64,000 nucleotides of DNA. Source: Mustela lutreola. Lineage: Eukaryota > Chordata > Mammalia > Carnivora > Mustelidae. The first letter of the stretch is position 1. Each line of letters opens with the position of its first letter. Where the stretch lies: NCBI RefSeq assembly GCF_030435805.1, contig NC_081295.1, positions 124,471,501 to 124,535,500 on the forward strand, written 5' to 3'. Under the pieces are notes generated by a model that was not told the origin of the DNA, made no database searches, and saw only the letters and a program-made list of their open reading frames with translations. Shown here one piece after another: positions 34,401 to 49,699 of this stretch. Both the position numbers and the translations under genes were made by a program.

Positions 34401-35473
34401 TTTGGTTCTGCCACAAGTGGGTATAGGCTTAAAGGATACTGAAATAAAAAACGTCTTTAGTTTACGATATTAAATTCCTGAACTTTGCTTCAGTGTAGTC
34501 TGCCTACCAGTAGCAGCGGCATCGCTATGGGCCTTATTAGATATAGAATCTCCAGCTCCAGTCCTGCTGACTGAATCAGAATCTGAATTGGTTATTTTTT
34601 TAGAGTTAGTCTCCACACCCAACCTGGGGCTTGAATGCATAACCCTGAGATCAAGAGTTTCATGCTCTACTGACTGAGTCAGCCAGGTGCCCCTAGAATC
34701 TGTGTTTCAACAAAATCCCTAGGGGATTCATGTACACATTGGCATTTGAGAAGCATTAACATAGTGGAAACCATTTCCACTATGCAAGCTGGAAACCAAC
34801 TTGCAGGGTCCTTAACCTAAATACAGCTTTTCTTATCTGCAAATCAAAGGATTGAGCAGGTTTTGGCTCTGTTCCAACTTTTTTTTTTTTTTTTTTTTTT
34901 TTTTTAGATTTTATTTATTTATCAGAGAGAGAGAGGGGCAGAGAGCAAGCACAGGCAGACAGAATGGCAGGCAGAAGCAGAGGGAGAAGCAGGCTCCCTG
35001 CTGAGCAAGGAGCCCGATGTGGGACTCGATCCCAGGACGCTGGGATCATGACCTGAGCTGAAGGCAGCCACTTAACCAACTGAGCCACCCAGGCGTCCCT
35101 CTGTTCCAACTTTTATCAGCTCTTTTCTTTTGTGCAGGCTTTGTGCTAGGTACTTGGGGAAATAGGAATTCATTCAACAAATACTGTCAGGTGCCTAAGA
35201 TGTGCCAGACATTGTTTTGGAAGTGAGGGCGTAAGTATGAATGAGACAAAGGATTCCTGCTCTTGTGGAGCTTATATTATAAAACAGGAAACAGGGACGC
35301 CTGGGTGGCTCAGTTGGTTGGACGACTGCCTTCGGCTCAGGTCATGATCCTGGAGTCCTGGGATCGAGTCCCGCATCAGGCTCCCAGCTCCATGGGGAGT
35401 CTGCTTCTCTCTCTGACCTTCTCCTCGCTCATGCTCTCTCTCACTGTCTCTCTCTCAAATAAATAAATAAAAT

Positions 35474-35506
<33 letters not shown>

Positions 35507-38500
35507 CAGGAAACAGCTAGTAAGCAAGTAAATAACTTCCATAGGTTCTAATTATCCTGTTTAAGTGCTATGAAGGAAATGTACAGAGGGATGAAAAAAA
35601 CAGTGCAGAGGTTTGGGGTAATCTAAAAAAGCTTCAGTGAGGAAGTGATTTATGAGATAAACCCGAAGATGAGAAAGAGCCAACAGTGTAAGGAGTTGTG
35701 GGCCAAGTGCTGTTTCTGTGTTGATGGAAATGCTGTAAATCTGTAATTGTAAATGCTGTGATACTGAGTGCTTGAAATGTGGCTTGTGGAGCTGTAGCTA
35801 GTGAAATGTGAGTAAGAAACAGAACTTTAAATTTTATTTATTTATTTAAATTTTAAATTTTATTTAATTTTAATTAATTTTTTAAAGATTTTATTTATTT
35901 GACCCAAGAGAGATGTCACAAGTAGACAGAGAAGCAGGCGGGGGGTGGGGGAAGCAGGCTCCCTGCTGTGCAGAGAGACTCACGCCCATGCAGGGCTCAA
36001 TCCCAGGACCCCGAGATCATGACAGCAGCTGAAGGCAGAGGCCCAACCCACTGAGCCACCCAGGTGCCCTTAATTTTAATTAATTTTAAGTATAAATAGC
36101 CATATGTGGTTAGACAGAGGACCATCACATGCAAAGGCCCGGAGGTAGGAAAGAGCTTGGTGTGTCCCAAGAACAGAGAGGAGGGTTCTGATCTGATAGG
36201 GCTGGTATGCTGTGAGATGGCAAGGCAGGCAGGGCCAGGTCCCATAGGGTTCAGGTGGCCATGTTGGAGACTTAAAAGAGAATTCCAAGCCCAGTGGAAT
36301 CCTACTGGAGAACTTTAAGCAGGGAGGTGTCATGGTCTAATTCACATTTTTTTTTCAAAGATTTTATTTATTTATTTATTTATTTATCAGAGAGAGAGAG
36401 AGCGCACAAACAGGCAGAGTGGCAGGCAGAGACAGAGAGAGAAGCAGCCTCCCTGTCAAGCAAGGAGCCAGTTGTGGGACTGGATCCCAGGACCCTGGGA
36501 TCATGACCTGAGTCAAAGGCAGCGGCTTAACCGACTGAGCCACCCAGGCATCCCCTAATTCACATTTTTACAAGGATCAGTGTGTCTGCTGTGTGGAGAG
36601 TTGATTCTCAGAAGACAAGAAGCAGGAAGATAAATTGGAAGCTTTTTCAGAGATTATGGATTGAATAAATACAGTTAATTTCACTCCCTCTAAAACCACA
36701 TAGAGCGATTTTTAAAAAGAAGAAGGAGAAGATGAACACAGATGGAGAGAACTGGATTGATAGGAACAGAAAACATCATTTTGGAAGCCAAAAAGCCATC
36801 ATAATCAACTAAGCCAATGGTACTTTATCAGTGACGGGCACGATATGACCATTGAATCCTAAATGCTGACAGCCTCCCCTAACTTCCTTATCCATTTGTC
36901 CCCTGGATGCATCTTCCAAAGAAGTCATTAGAAGACTGTGCTGAGGAACATGACCAGTGCAAAGGGAAAGACTTTAAGGATCCTGAATCATAGGTTCCTC
37001 AGTAGATGACTTGCCCAAATCACCATAGAGTGAAGTTCAGAGCCAACAAGCCTCACCCACATGCCCACAGTTTCACTGTTTTAGACCTCCTTCACGTGAG
37101 CAGCCAGCCAGGGATTCCCTGATATATGAGGGAATCCTGCAGTGTTCAAGTCTGAGACTAAAACCACAAACAGCAAAGCAACTTGGAGGATACATACTAT
37201 GGAAGGAGTAGAAAGCTTAAAAAATCTTTTTTTAATATTCTCTCAGATAAGAGAAGAATTCACATCTAGAAAATCAGGGCATAAAACAGAAAACAAAATG
37301 AGAGCTCTTAAAGTCAGTAAGATGGCAGAAATGAGGGGGAAAAAATCACAAGAAATTCTAGTGAGTCTGGATTTATTAATCTAATTGTAATACATTCTAA
37401 TTGTAATAAATTTATTAATCCTAATCTACAGATTTATTAATCAAATCAACAGAACAAAGAAAATGGGAGAAAAATCACCAGTGGAAAAAATACTTAAAAT
37501 GTCTATCTGTTCTGGAAGATACGACTTTCTAGATTGAAACAGTCCACCAAATGTGCAATACAACAAATAAGAAACAACTACCCTCTGAAATTTCAGAACA
37601 GAGAGAACAAAGAAGGGATCTAAAAGCTTCCAGAGAGAAAGATCACAAAGGGTCAGGCATCAAAATGACTTCAGATTTTTTAAGAAGCCAGGAGACCATT
37701 GGAGCAATGCCTTCAAAATACAGATAGAAAATGAATTCTAGAGGCACCTGGGTGGCTCAGTCATTAAGTGTCTGCCTTTGGCTCAGGTCATGATCCCAGG
37801 GTCCTGGGATCGAGTCCCATGTCAGGCTCTCTGCTCAGCGGGTAGCCTGTGTCTCCCTCTCCCACTACCCTTGTTTGTGCTCTCTCTCTCACTGTGTCTC
37901 TCTCTGTCAAATAAATAAAATCTTTAAAAAAATGAATTCTAATGTAGTAACCTGTACTCAATCAAACTGTCATTTAAACAAAAAGGTAGAAAAAAATCTC
38001 AGAAAAACAAGATCTCAGAAAACTTACTGCCCATGTACTTCTTCCAAGGAAGCTACTGGGGGTTATTTCATCAAAAGGTGAGCCTTAAAAAGGGGGCAGG
38101 AGGGACTCCAACACCGAGAGAGAGAGAGAGAGAGATCCTGTACATTGAAGGAGAGAGCAACTGGTCAATTTGGAACCAGTCTGAAATTTTAGGGTCAGGG
38201 ACAGCACAGGATGCCATGTCCAGAAGCACCTTTCCTCTGGAGTGAACACATGGATGCAGTAAAGGCAGGAGTATCATCTCTGCTGTTGATAAGACCCTCA
38301 GGGATGATGGTCCATGGCTGAGCCAGAGCATTGGGGCCATAGAGAAGCATGCTCCTCTCTGGTACCTCTGTCACCAAAATCTTGACAAGAGCCTTCAGAT
38401 ATCTACTCTACAGGAATAAGAAAATGAGATATGTGTAAATAAGAGGAATTCTATATGTACATGTTCTTGTAAATGTTTAGAATGTTCCTGGAAGAAGAGT

Positions 38501-41500
38501 ACAGAAAAAGCTGGTTACTACCTCTGGGGAAAGGAAAAGGTGGTTTAAGGAAATAAGTGGACAGAAACCTTGCTTCTCACTGCTCTTTCTTTTTTTTTTT
38601 TTCCTTTTGAATGTGTACCATATACAAAAAATAAAAATGAAAGAGATACATACACACTCCAGCATCACTGCCAGAGCCAGTAGGAAACAGTTGCGGGGGG
38701 GGCTGGAATTGATGGTGGCTTGCAGGAAGGTTACAGCAGCTCAGATGGAGAGAAGTGGATGGCTCTGAGTGAGGCTGTAGGTGGAAGATGGCCACCACAC
38801 ATCAGAACCTTCCAGGTGCTCATACTCTACAACAGAGGGACACTGGAAAAATAGACTAATATGGGAGCTCAACAGAGGGACCCCTTAGCTTGGCCTGAGG
38901 AAGAACAAAGTTGGATCCCTACCCTATCCAGCTCTTGATGTTAAGGCTGCTTGGAAATTACCCTATCATCTGCCTCAGAGGAGGATCAGGCCATCTCCCA
39001 AGCCATGATTGGGATATGGGAGATGGACTCCCCTGGGCTGGCTAAGCCCACCGGGGACTGGTTTCATGTACTTAACTGTATGAATAATCTCACCCAGGAG
39101 CCCTGGCCCTGGCTTCTCTCTGGTTCCTGGGAACTTGCTCTTCAGCCCTCATGTCGAGCATCACTCCTACTCAGGTGGCCAAAACTAAGCAGCAGATCGA
39201 GGAGCAGCGGGTCCAGGTGCAGGTGGTGGAGCGGGCCCAGCAGGTGGCAGTGCAGGAACAGGAGATCGCCCGCCGAGAGAAGGAGCTGGAGGCCCGAGTT
39301 CGGAAGCCCGCAGAAGCCGAGCGCTACAAGCTGGAGCGCCTAGCTGAGGCAGAGAAGTAAATGCCCCTTCCAGGCCCCATTGTAGTCCTTTATGACCTGG
39401 GTGCCCCCGTATGAAGAGCTGAGGCCTTCACTACCTGAACTCCTATGGAAGTCGAGTTACAGGCGCCTGTGTCTCTCCAGCAGGGCCTGCCTTTGGCCCT
39501 TCCTCAGCCCCTCCCTGCACTTCCCTTTCTGTGCCCAGGTCCCAGCTGATCATGCAAGCTGAGGCAGAAGCTGAGTCTGTGAGGGTGAGTTAAGAGGTGA
39601 CTCTTGGTGGCTTGTGGAGCAAGTGGGGGTTGCTGTTTGAGCTGGGGTTTCTTGTCCTTAACAACAGCCGTCAGTCCCACAGTTTCCTACTGTTCTCAGA
39701 TGCGTGGGGAGGCCGAGGCCTTTGCCATAGGGGCTCGAGCTCGGGCCGAGGCTGAGCAGATGGCCAAGAAGGCAGAAGCGTTCCAGCTGTATCGTGAGGC
39801 CGCTCAGCTAGACATGCTGCTGGAGAAGCTGCCCCAGGTCTGTGGGTGGTGGGCACCAGGAGAGGAACAGAACCAGGGAGTGCAGGGTAAGGGGTAAAAG
39901 GAGGGGTTTGGGGAGAGCCAGACTAGGGAACTGTGAATTTGGGGTGGGAATTATAAGCCAGTGACTGAAGTGAGGAGGGATGATCCTTACAAACTGAAGA
40001 ATGTCAACGATCTCGAAGCCCAGGGTAAGGTGTTTGAGGAGGGGTGTGATCAGACCACAGGTGCTGAGTGTGCATCTCTCACCTACCAGGTAGCAGAGGA
40101 GATCAGTGGTCCCCTGACCTCAGCCAATAAGATCACACTGGTGTCCAGTGGAGGTGGGACCATGGGGGCGGCCAAAGTGACTGGGGAAGTACTGGACATC
40201 CTGACCTGCCTGCCGGAGAGTGTGGAGAGACTCACAGGCGTCAGCATCACCCAGGTGAGGGTCTCTAGAGTGAGCATGGTGGATTTCCTGTAAATTTCTG
40301 GGTTCCCCAGGCATGTGATGCGGTAGGCCTAGTACTAGGCCCGCATCCAGGAGGCTCCAGAGCCATTGACATCTTTGTTTTCTATATGCTATATGCTAGA
40401 TGCGGTGCTAAGCTGCTGCTGCTATTGCTTTTTTAAAAGGATTTTATTTATTTCAGAGGAAGGAGAAAGTTTGAGTGGGAGGAAGGGGAGAGGGCAAGAC
40501 AGATTTCCAACTGAGCAGATAGCCTGATGTGGGGCTCAGTCCCAGGACCCTGGGATCATGACCTGAGCTGAAGGCAGACGCTTAACCCACTGAGCCCTCC
40601 AGGTGTCCCCGAGTGCTAAGCTTCTACACAAATGGTTGGTTTTTGTTTTTGCTTGTTTGTTTGTTTTTTAATGAAACTGTCCTTTGGGTATATAGTATTT
40701 TACAAAGTAAAGAAACAACTTTGAATATGTTAAGGAACTGTGCCCCATCATACGGCTGGTAAAGCTAGATTTCAAACCCAAGGCTGACTGTCTTCTAGAG
40801 CCTTGTGGTCGCCCCACTAGGACAAGGAACTGGTTGCAGCTGTTACTGCTTTTCTTGGTGCCTGTTTATTTACCTACAGATTATGACAGAAGTCAGAGAG
40901 CAGGTTCTGGAACCATAGTGAATCCTGGCTCTGGTCATGCTAGCTCTGACCTTATACAAGTTAGCTACTTCTATGTACCTTTTTCCTCACCTTAAAATCG
41001 GGCTAATAATAGTATCTACTCTATTGAATTATTAAGGGAATTAAATGGGTATTTGTAGTGTTTAGCACAGTGCCTGGCACATACTATATATGAGAGTCCT
41101 TAAGAAAAAATTATATAGGGGCACCTGAATGGCTCAATCGGTTAAACATCCAGCTTTTGGTTACAGCTCGGGTCCTGTGTTGGGCTCTGTGCTCAGTGCT
41201 GAGTCTACTTGTCCCTCTTCCTCCCCCTGCTTGTGCATATTCTCTCTCAAAGTACCTTTTTAAAAAATTACATATGTAAGTGAAAGCAGTAGACCATAAC
41301 AGTGACCTTCAAGTTCGATTCCTTGGATCCTTCTTGAAGCCGGCATTGAAAGCCCTGAAAGATGAGCTAAGGAGGGTCTGTGCAAGCAGGGTTCTAGCCC
41401 CCTCCACTCCTTTTCAGTGATTTGCTGTGGACAGGTCCTGATGACCACTTGACAAGAGGGTAAGGTAGGGTGGCAGAAAAAACTTCTTAGAGAAGACTTT

Positions 41501-41628
41501 TGGAAATGCATGTCCTCCCTGCAGCCCTCATCCAGATGGGGAGCTGGGGGAAGAGGTTACATGATTCCCAAGTTTCATAATTGTTGTCTCTTTACCAGGT
41601 TAACCACAAGCCTTTGCGAACAGCCTGA
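31464..41628 (+). CDS. FLOT1: FLOT1, flotillin-1 (reggie-2), complete, 12 coding exons
   Basis: Coding exons: 31464-31506, 31799-31874, 31960-32050, 32291-32434, 32569-32688, 32786-32881, 33105-33257, 39175-39356, 39539-39584, 39700-39837, 40090-40254, 41599-41628. All junctions are GT-AG and keep frame, and the total is 427 codons, the human length. Flotillin-1 is a membrane-associated scaffold of cholesterol-rich domains acting in endocytosis and signalling, and it assembles with FLOT2. The SPFH/PHB domain covers about residues 1-185, with the palmitoylation-site Cys34 in VLPCIQQ. A long Glu/Ala/Lys-rich coiled coil with EA repeats follows (about 186-350; [24 protein letters not shown]). 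The C terminus is VNHKPLRTA. Exon 9 ends in AGAA before gtaaat, so the AAG codon is split. Intron 8 (33258-39174) is enlarged by repeats. Cys403 replaces the Arg I recall for human. Confidence 0.97.
33600..34360 (+). mobile_element. Tigger-like (pogo) DNA transposon fossil in FLOT1 intron 8
   Basis: Translation near 34017-34190 gives a CENP-B/Tigger-type helix-turn-helix: [18 protein letters not shown] preceded by KHATKVLSV. Downstream text gatcacaggaacctaacgg and gctactttatagaccaga fits the nonautonomous Tigger end. No intact transposase. Boundaries are approximate. Confidence 0.65.
34485..34775 (+). mobile_element. MER5A-type hAT element interrupted by a SINE
   Basis: Left piece has cagtagcagcggcatcgct, then ctgactgaatcagaatctg; right piece (from 34695) has agaatctgtgtttcaac, then catttgagaagcatt. 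Together they follow the MER5A order as I recall it. Confidence 0.65.
34594..34694 (-). repeat. tRNA-head CAN-SINE variant inside the MER5A
   Basis: ctccacacccaacctggggc to gtcagccaggtgcccc. Confidence 0.8.
34883..35098 (-). repeat. CAN-SINE
   Basis: 16-bp target duplication CTCTGTTCCAACTTTT at 34867-34882 and 35099-35114. Long T run at its left end. Confidence 0.95.
35155..35640. repeat. Old repeat of unresolved family split by a SINE
   Basis: Left part aagatgtgccagacattg...ttgtggagcttatattata; right part gtaagcaagtaaataac...tttaagtgctatgaagg resumes after the SINE. Confidence 0.5.
35295..35502 (+). repeat. CAN-SINE
   Basis: Target duplication aaacaggaaacag at about 35282-35294 and 35503-35515. 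A run of more than 25 A at its end suggests a recent insertion. Confidence 0.95.
35720..36110. mobile_element. hAT-type miniature element split by a SINE
   Basis: cttgaaatgtggcttgtgg on the left and aatagccatatgtggtt on the right are the two arms of the same palindromic element as at 19143. Confidence 0.6.
35884..36068 (-). repeat. CAN-SINE
   Basis: Inserted in the AT-rich centre of the miniature element, between ttaattttaattaatttt-type repeats. Confidence 0.9.
36350..36555 (-). repeat. CAN-SINE
   Basis: Target duplication ctaattcacattttt at about 36337 and 36556. Confidence 0.95.
37140..38600. repeat. Old retroelement interior, probably L1/HAL1-related
   Basis: aagcttccagagagaaagat, ttggagcaatgccttcaaaa, aaggaagctactgggggtt and similar phrases resemble an old LINE-type repeat, interrupted by the SINE at 37742. 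Family uncertain. A (GA)n tract lies at 38115-38134. Confidence 0.35.
37742..37930 (+). repeat. CAN-SINE
   Basis: Target duplication aaaatgaattcta at about 37728 and 37930. Confidence 0.94.
38601..39174. other. Distal part of FLOT1 intron 8
   Basis: Unique sequence ending in the acceptor ctcctactcag before exon 39175. No element recognised. Confidence 0.5.
40375..40830 (-). repeat. MIR split by a SINE (FLOT1 intron 12)
   Basis: MIR resumes after the insert (ttaaggaactgtgccccatc, gattcaaaccc-like text). Confidence 0.5.
40428..40612 (-). repeat. CAN-SINE, divergent
   Basis: Flanked by gtgctaagct at 40403-40412 and about 40613-40622. Confidence 0.85.
40890..41105 (+). repeat. MIR
   Basis: gttctggaaccatagtgaatcc, ttatacaagttagctac, ggctaataatagtatctac, cagtgcctggcacata: nearly the whole MIR order. 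Confidence 0.75.
41118..41265 (+). repeat. CAN-SINE, shortened
   Basis: Flanked by aaaaaattatata and aaaaaattacata. Confidence 0.88.
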
Positions 41629-42005
41629 GCCAACCTTTGCTCCAGTACCTAGCCTCGTGGTTGCCAGAATAGTACCCATACTGCATGCACAACTGGCTTC
41701 CCTGAGCATGCCCTTGACAGTGGGGTACTCCCCCATCTCCTTGCCAAATAGCCTGTGCCTTCCCTTGGAGGGGAAGGGTTGCTCTTCCCAGCCCCACACT
41801 GCCAAGACTACCAGTCCCCCAGGGGTTCCATGCCAGCCTTCTGATTATCTTACCCCAATTTAACTTCCTAGACCACATGCACCTATTGTCCAGAATTTTC
41901 CTGACCAAAACTGAGGGATGGCCTGAGGTTAACTTTGTCAAATCAATTGCTGTTAAAAAGCACTAATACTGGTTAACAATTAATAAAGCAGAACTCATTC
42001 AAAAT
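41629..42005 (+). other. FLOT1: FLOT1 3' UTR with polyadenylation signal
   Basis: Sequence after the FLOT1 stop contains AATAAA at 41982-41987, with cleavage expected about 15-20 bp later. FLOT1 and TUBB are convergent; their 3' ends are about 1.2 kb apart, with SINEs between them. Confidence 0.75.
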
Positions 42006-42065
42006 TAATGCTGGAATGTAGCTTACTCCCTTCATTCAATATATTTTTTAGAATGGAAGAAGTTG

Positions 42066-42236
42066 GGGGCGCCTGAGTGGCTCAGTGGATTAAAGCCTCT
42101 ACCTTAGGCTCAGGTCCTGGGGTGCTGGGATTGAGCCCCGCATTGGGCTCTCTGCTCTGGGGGGTTCCTGCTTCCTCCTCTCTGCCTGCCTGTGATCTCT
42201 GTCAAATAAAACCTTTATTAAAAAAAAAAAAAAGAA
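42066..42236 (+). repeat. CAN-SINE between FLOT1 and TUBB
   Basis: Target repeats agaatggaagaagt and agaatgggaagt at about 42051 and 42241. Confidence 0.92.
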
Positions 42237-42259
42237 AGAAAGAATGGGAAGTTACCTTG

Positions 42260-42870
42260 TACACTGTTAAAGTTGTACCACTTTTTTCCTGCAGTTGGTT
42301 ATAGGCAGAAAATCATGCTGAAATGGGAAGTAGTGAGAATTGACCTAGTCCCAAAAACTACTGAAAATAAGGAAATTATATACTTAAAATTTCCAGGGTC
42401 ACTCTGAGATTTTGTGTACTTTAGAAGCATGTTGTATTGGGTTTAACGGTGTTACTTTAGAATGGGACCATTAAGTGATACTCTCCACTGGTTAACTTTC
42501 CCAGTTAACTGAGAAAATCCGAAAGGGTAAGAGAAAACATCAAGAGCCATACCATAGCCTAAATGAACCCTGGATGCCCTGGATGAGCTACACATTTTAT
42601 GTGGAGCAGTAGCTCTCAACTCTGCATTTGCCAGTATTCTTGAGTAGTTAAAAGTAGATGGCTAGTTAACTGGCTTCTGGTTGGGTAGGCCTAAAGATCT
42701 GCATTTCTAAATTCCAGGAGGTTGTTGATAGGCTGGGAAGCACTTATGCCCTTCTTAACATTCATCTCAATTCTCATTGATCCTGTGTATCTGAGCCTAT
42801 GGCTATCCCAGTTATTGAGGAGGGTAGTAAGGTGCTGGGGTAGTTTGGGTACTAAGATTAAGAGAAGAGG
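42260..42870. other. FLOT1-TUBB spacer
   Basis: Unique sequence with no recognised element or exon. Confidence 0.45.
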
Positions 42871-43079
42871 CTGGAGCACCTGGGTGGCTCAGTTGGTTAA
42901 GCCTCTGCCTTCAGCTCAGGCCTGATCCCAGGGTCCTGGGTCGAGCCCGCATCAGGCTCTCTGTTCAGCAGGGAGTTGCTTCCCCCTCTCTCTGCCTGCC
43001 TGTTTTTTTTTTTTTTTTTTTTTTGCCTACTTGTGAGCTGTCAAATAAAATCTTAAGAAAAAAAAAAAAAAAAAAAAAG
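42871..43079 (+). repeat. CAN-SINE with an internal poly(T) run
   Basis: Ordinary head, but about 22 T residues (43003-43024) sit between gcctgcctg and gcctacttgtg, where sister copies have CT-rich text. Then a normal A tail. Confidence 0.92.
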
Positions 43080-43204
43080 AGGGTCCATTAAGTATAAGGA
43101 TATTCTCATCAGTCCATGGAGAGCAAAGTGTATGTGTTGCTGAACTTGAGCTTCCTGTATCCACTGGTACTCTTTCCCTAAATGAGCACACATCTTGCAA
43201 CTTA

Positions 43205-44239
43205 ATTTTTTCAGTTGTCATTTATTTTTGGCTCTTGGGGCAATGTTATCTTTTCAATATGAAAAAAAGCAAGTTCAACACAATATAGAAATTTGAAGTG
43301 TAGGACAGGATGAAGCCAAGGGCAGGGGAGGGAATAGCAAAAGGAAAAAAACGAGATGTTGCCAAAATGGGAGGGTCTCCTTGTCCACTCTCTGGAAGAA
43401 TGATTCAAAAGATTTAGGTGGCAGTACAAACCTTTCTGTATATACACAGCAGAGCTGGGTGTTTGCTAAGGGTGGGGATGGGGAGGGTCTTTCTGGAGGC
43501 TAGTCCCTCTTCCTCTTCTTGGCCCCCTTCCCCAACCAGGGGAAAAGGAAGGAATCCAACATATGAAGGTGGTTATATAGGAAAAGAGAAGGACCTGCTT
43601 TAACAGGGTGGGGCAGACCCCTGCAAAAGAAACAGCTCAGGACTCAGCTTGGAAGAAGACGGGAAAATACAGATAATACTGTCAACACCTCTCCTGAAGC
43701 TGAGAGGAGCAGGGAAATTCCTGGAAATTAGGACTCAAGAGCCTGGATATCTCTCTCCAAAACTGCTCTAGAATAGAAAACCCTACCCCTTCCTTATAGG
43801 TACCTCTACTGCTATGAGGTAGCTTTGTTTCCTTTCCCCGGGGCTACCACATGGGCTTAGGATGGTGGCGATCTACTGGGTTTTAAGCACTTGGTTCTAG
43901 ATGGGATCTGATGAGACCCAGCTTCTTGGAGAATTATCTTATAAAACAAAGGGAAATACCAACTGGACAAATGGGAGAAGGGGACACCAAAAGGAAATAC
44001 AGGGTTACTGAGAATGGCAGAAATCTAGGTTTCCCAGAGTGGAAGAGAGGAGACATTCAACAAACAACAAGTATTTATTGAGCGCCTATTATGTGTCAGG
44101 CACTGTGTTCTAGGACCACCCCCCTCCAAAAAAGGAAAAAAGAGACAGAGGCAGAAAATGTAATTCTGAGGGAGAGGACAGGGGCAGCTGAGGAAGAAGG
44201 CTGAGGGAATGGAGAATCCTGAGGTGATGGTGCTCTGCC
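43205..44239 (-). other. TUBB: TUBB 3' UTR with distal and proximal poly(A) signals
   Basis: On the minus strand, AATAAA occurs at 43226-43221 (distal, about 1 kb after the stop) and at 44079-44074 (proximal, about 165 nt after the stop). The proximal one lies in a MIR-type fragment (44050-44110). The distal signal probably ends the main transcript near 43205. Which signal is used cannot be told from sequence. Confidence 0.6.
44050..44110 (-). repeat. MIR-type fragment in the TUBB 3' UTR
   Basis: Plus-strand text tatttattgagcgcctatta, then ggcactgtgttctagg. In the TUBB mRNA sense it supplies an AATAAA (44079-44074). Confidence 0.6.
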
Positions 44240-47890
<3,651 letters not shown>

Positions 47891-48916
47891 GATGGACGAA
47901 CGCAAGTCTCACTGGGAGTTGTAGTCCTCCATTGTTGTCCACGCTGCAAAATGAAGGGATGGATGGGTGGATAGTGGATTTTTGCTTTGGGATTTTTTTT
48001 AAAGGTTTTTTGTTTGTTTATCAAAAATGACCTTAAGCAAGTTTTCTTTCACCTATACCTGAGTTTTTTGTACTAAAAGGGCGTAGTTTTCGGGGATACA
48101 GGAATTGGGATACCTAGGGTGCCAGGCGTTGGAGGGTGGAGTGGGCACGCCCTGAAAGCTCCTTACTGCGGTAGCTCTTGGGAAACGGGCTGCTTAGCTC
48201 AGCGAAAACTGGGGAGAAATGCGGCACCTTGCTCTGCTACCTAATAGCTGGTCCTTTGGTGACCCAGGACTTGAACTCTAGTAAGATGCTGCTCCCCCAG
48301 ACAGGAAGAAAGGGGGCATTGCCCTCCTGCTGTTTTCTTGGAAGTTTTCTAGTGATAACGTTTAGAAACAGAATTGTAGCAATGGTTTTTCAAATTAGAG
48401 ATGTAATTGTCTGAGGGTGTGTTCACAGAGTAAGTTGAATGGTTTAGAAAAACTGGTATCTGGACTCTGAAGTCATTAGTTTCTGTCCATGTAAGGGATT
48501 CTGGACTTTCGAGCAGCATTGAAGACACTGCTTTTATCAGAGAACTAAGGGATGAGAAGCCTAAATTTCAATGCCTTCCAGCCTGCCTCTAGACATTTTG
48601 GTGAAAGTGTTTTTCAGTTTGCTGAATTCTTTGACTACATGGCTGGCCCTTGCAATCTTTCAAAAGCCTCAAGATTGAAACAAAAGGGGGGGCGGATGGG
48701 AGAAAATAGGATGGGCTCAAGTCAGAGTGACGTGCTTCTTGGGGTTAATTCCTTTGATAGATACTTAGTGTCCACCAATCCAGAAGCTAAGGATACAAAA
48801 TGAGTAAAAATTGGTTCACCATCTTCAGGATTTTGCAATTTGTTGGAAAATGTATAAGCAGTGGAGTGTGGTAAGCACTCTAATAAGACGTGTATCAAGG
48901 TTATTGTTGTTGTTGT
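47891..48916. other. TUBB-MDC1 spacer, left part
   Basis: Unique AT-richer sequence between divergent promoters. No exon, RNA or repeat recognised. Confidence 0.45.
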
Positions 48917-49112
48917 TTTTAAGATTTTATTTATTTATTTGACAGAGAGAGAGAGAGAGAGATCACAAGTAGGCAGAGAGGCAGGCAGAGAGAGAGGAGG
49001 AAGCAGGCTCCCTGCCTAGCAGAGTCCGATGCGGGTCTCCATCCCAGGACCCTGGGATCACGACCTGAGCTGAAGGCAGAGGCTTTAGCCCACTGAGCCA
49101 CCCAGGCACCCC
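48917..49112 (-). repeat. CAN-SINE between TUBB and MDC1
   Basis: Target duplication caaggttattgtt at 48897-48909 and about 49112-49124. (GTT)n at its left edge. Confidence 0.94.
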
Positions 49113-49124
49113 AAGGTTATTGTT

Positions 49125-49699
49125 AATTCACAATGCATTCAACACATTTCTCCTTACCTAAACAAAAAATAAACCTCAACTTGTGTAAGACCTTCGCTAT
49201 CCACTTAAACAAAGAGTATTTTACGTTTCAGGGCATGATCACAATGAAATCAATTACTTTATTGGGGCGGGGGGGGTTCAGAATTTAGAATTACAGGACT
49301 TGTTACAGTTGTTTTTCCCTTACATTGGCTGTAGGAACCTTGGCAGGTCCTGTAACTTCGCAGACTTCAATTCCCTCTGTAAAATCTACTCCCTATTTGA
49401 TTGTTGTGGTCGGAAAAGTGAGATAATGAATGCAAAAGGACTTCCTAAAGTACATACATAATCCAATTGTTACTATTCTCTTCTTGTCTTAGTATAATGA
49501 AATATGATTTTTATCAACCTTCCTCCACCTTTTGAAAGACCTCAACCTTTAAAATAGTTAACAAAACAATTCTCCCTCTTCGCCTACAGATCCTTAGGAA
49601 AATGACCTCCAAATGTCCATCAGGGATGTAGTCTCCGGGAGGAAAGGACAGAACTTCCACTTAAAAAAAAGAAAAGAAAGAAAGAAAGCCAAATCAAAA
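49125..49699. other. TUBB-MDC1 spacer, right part
   Basis: Unique sequence with a short (AAAG)n at 49664-49690. Nothing else recognised. Confidence 0.45.
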
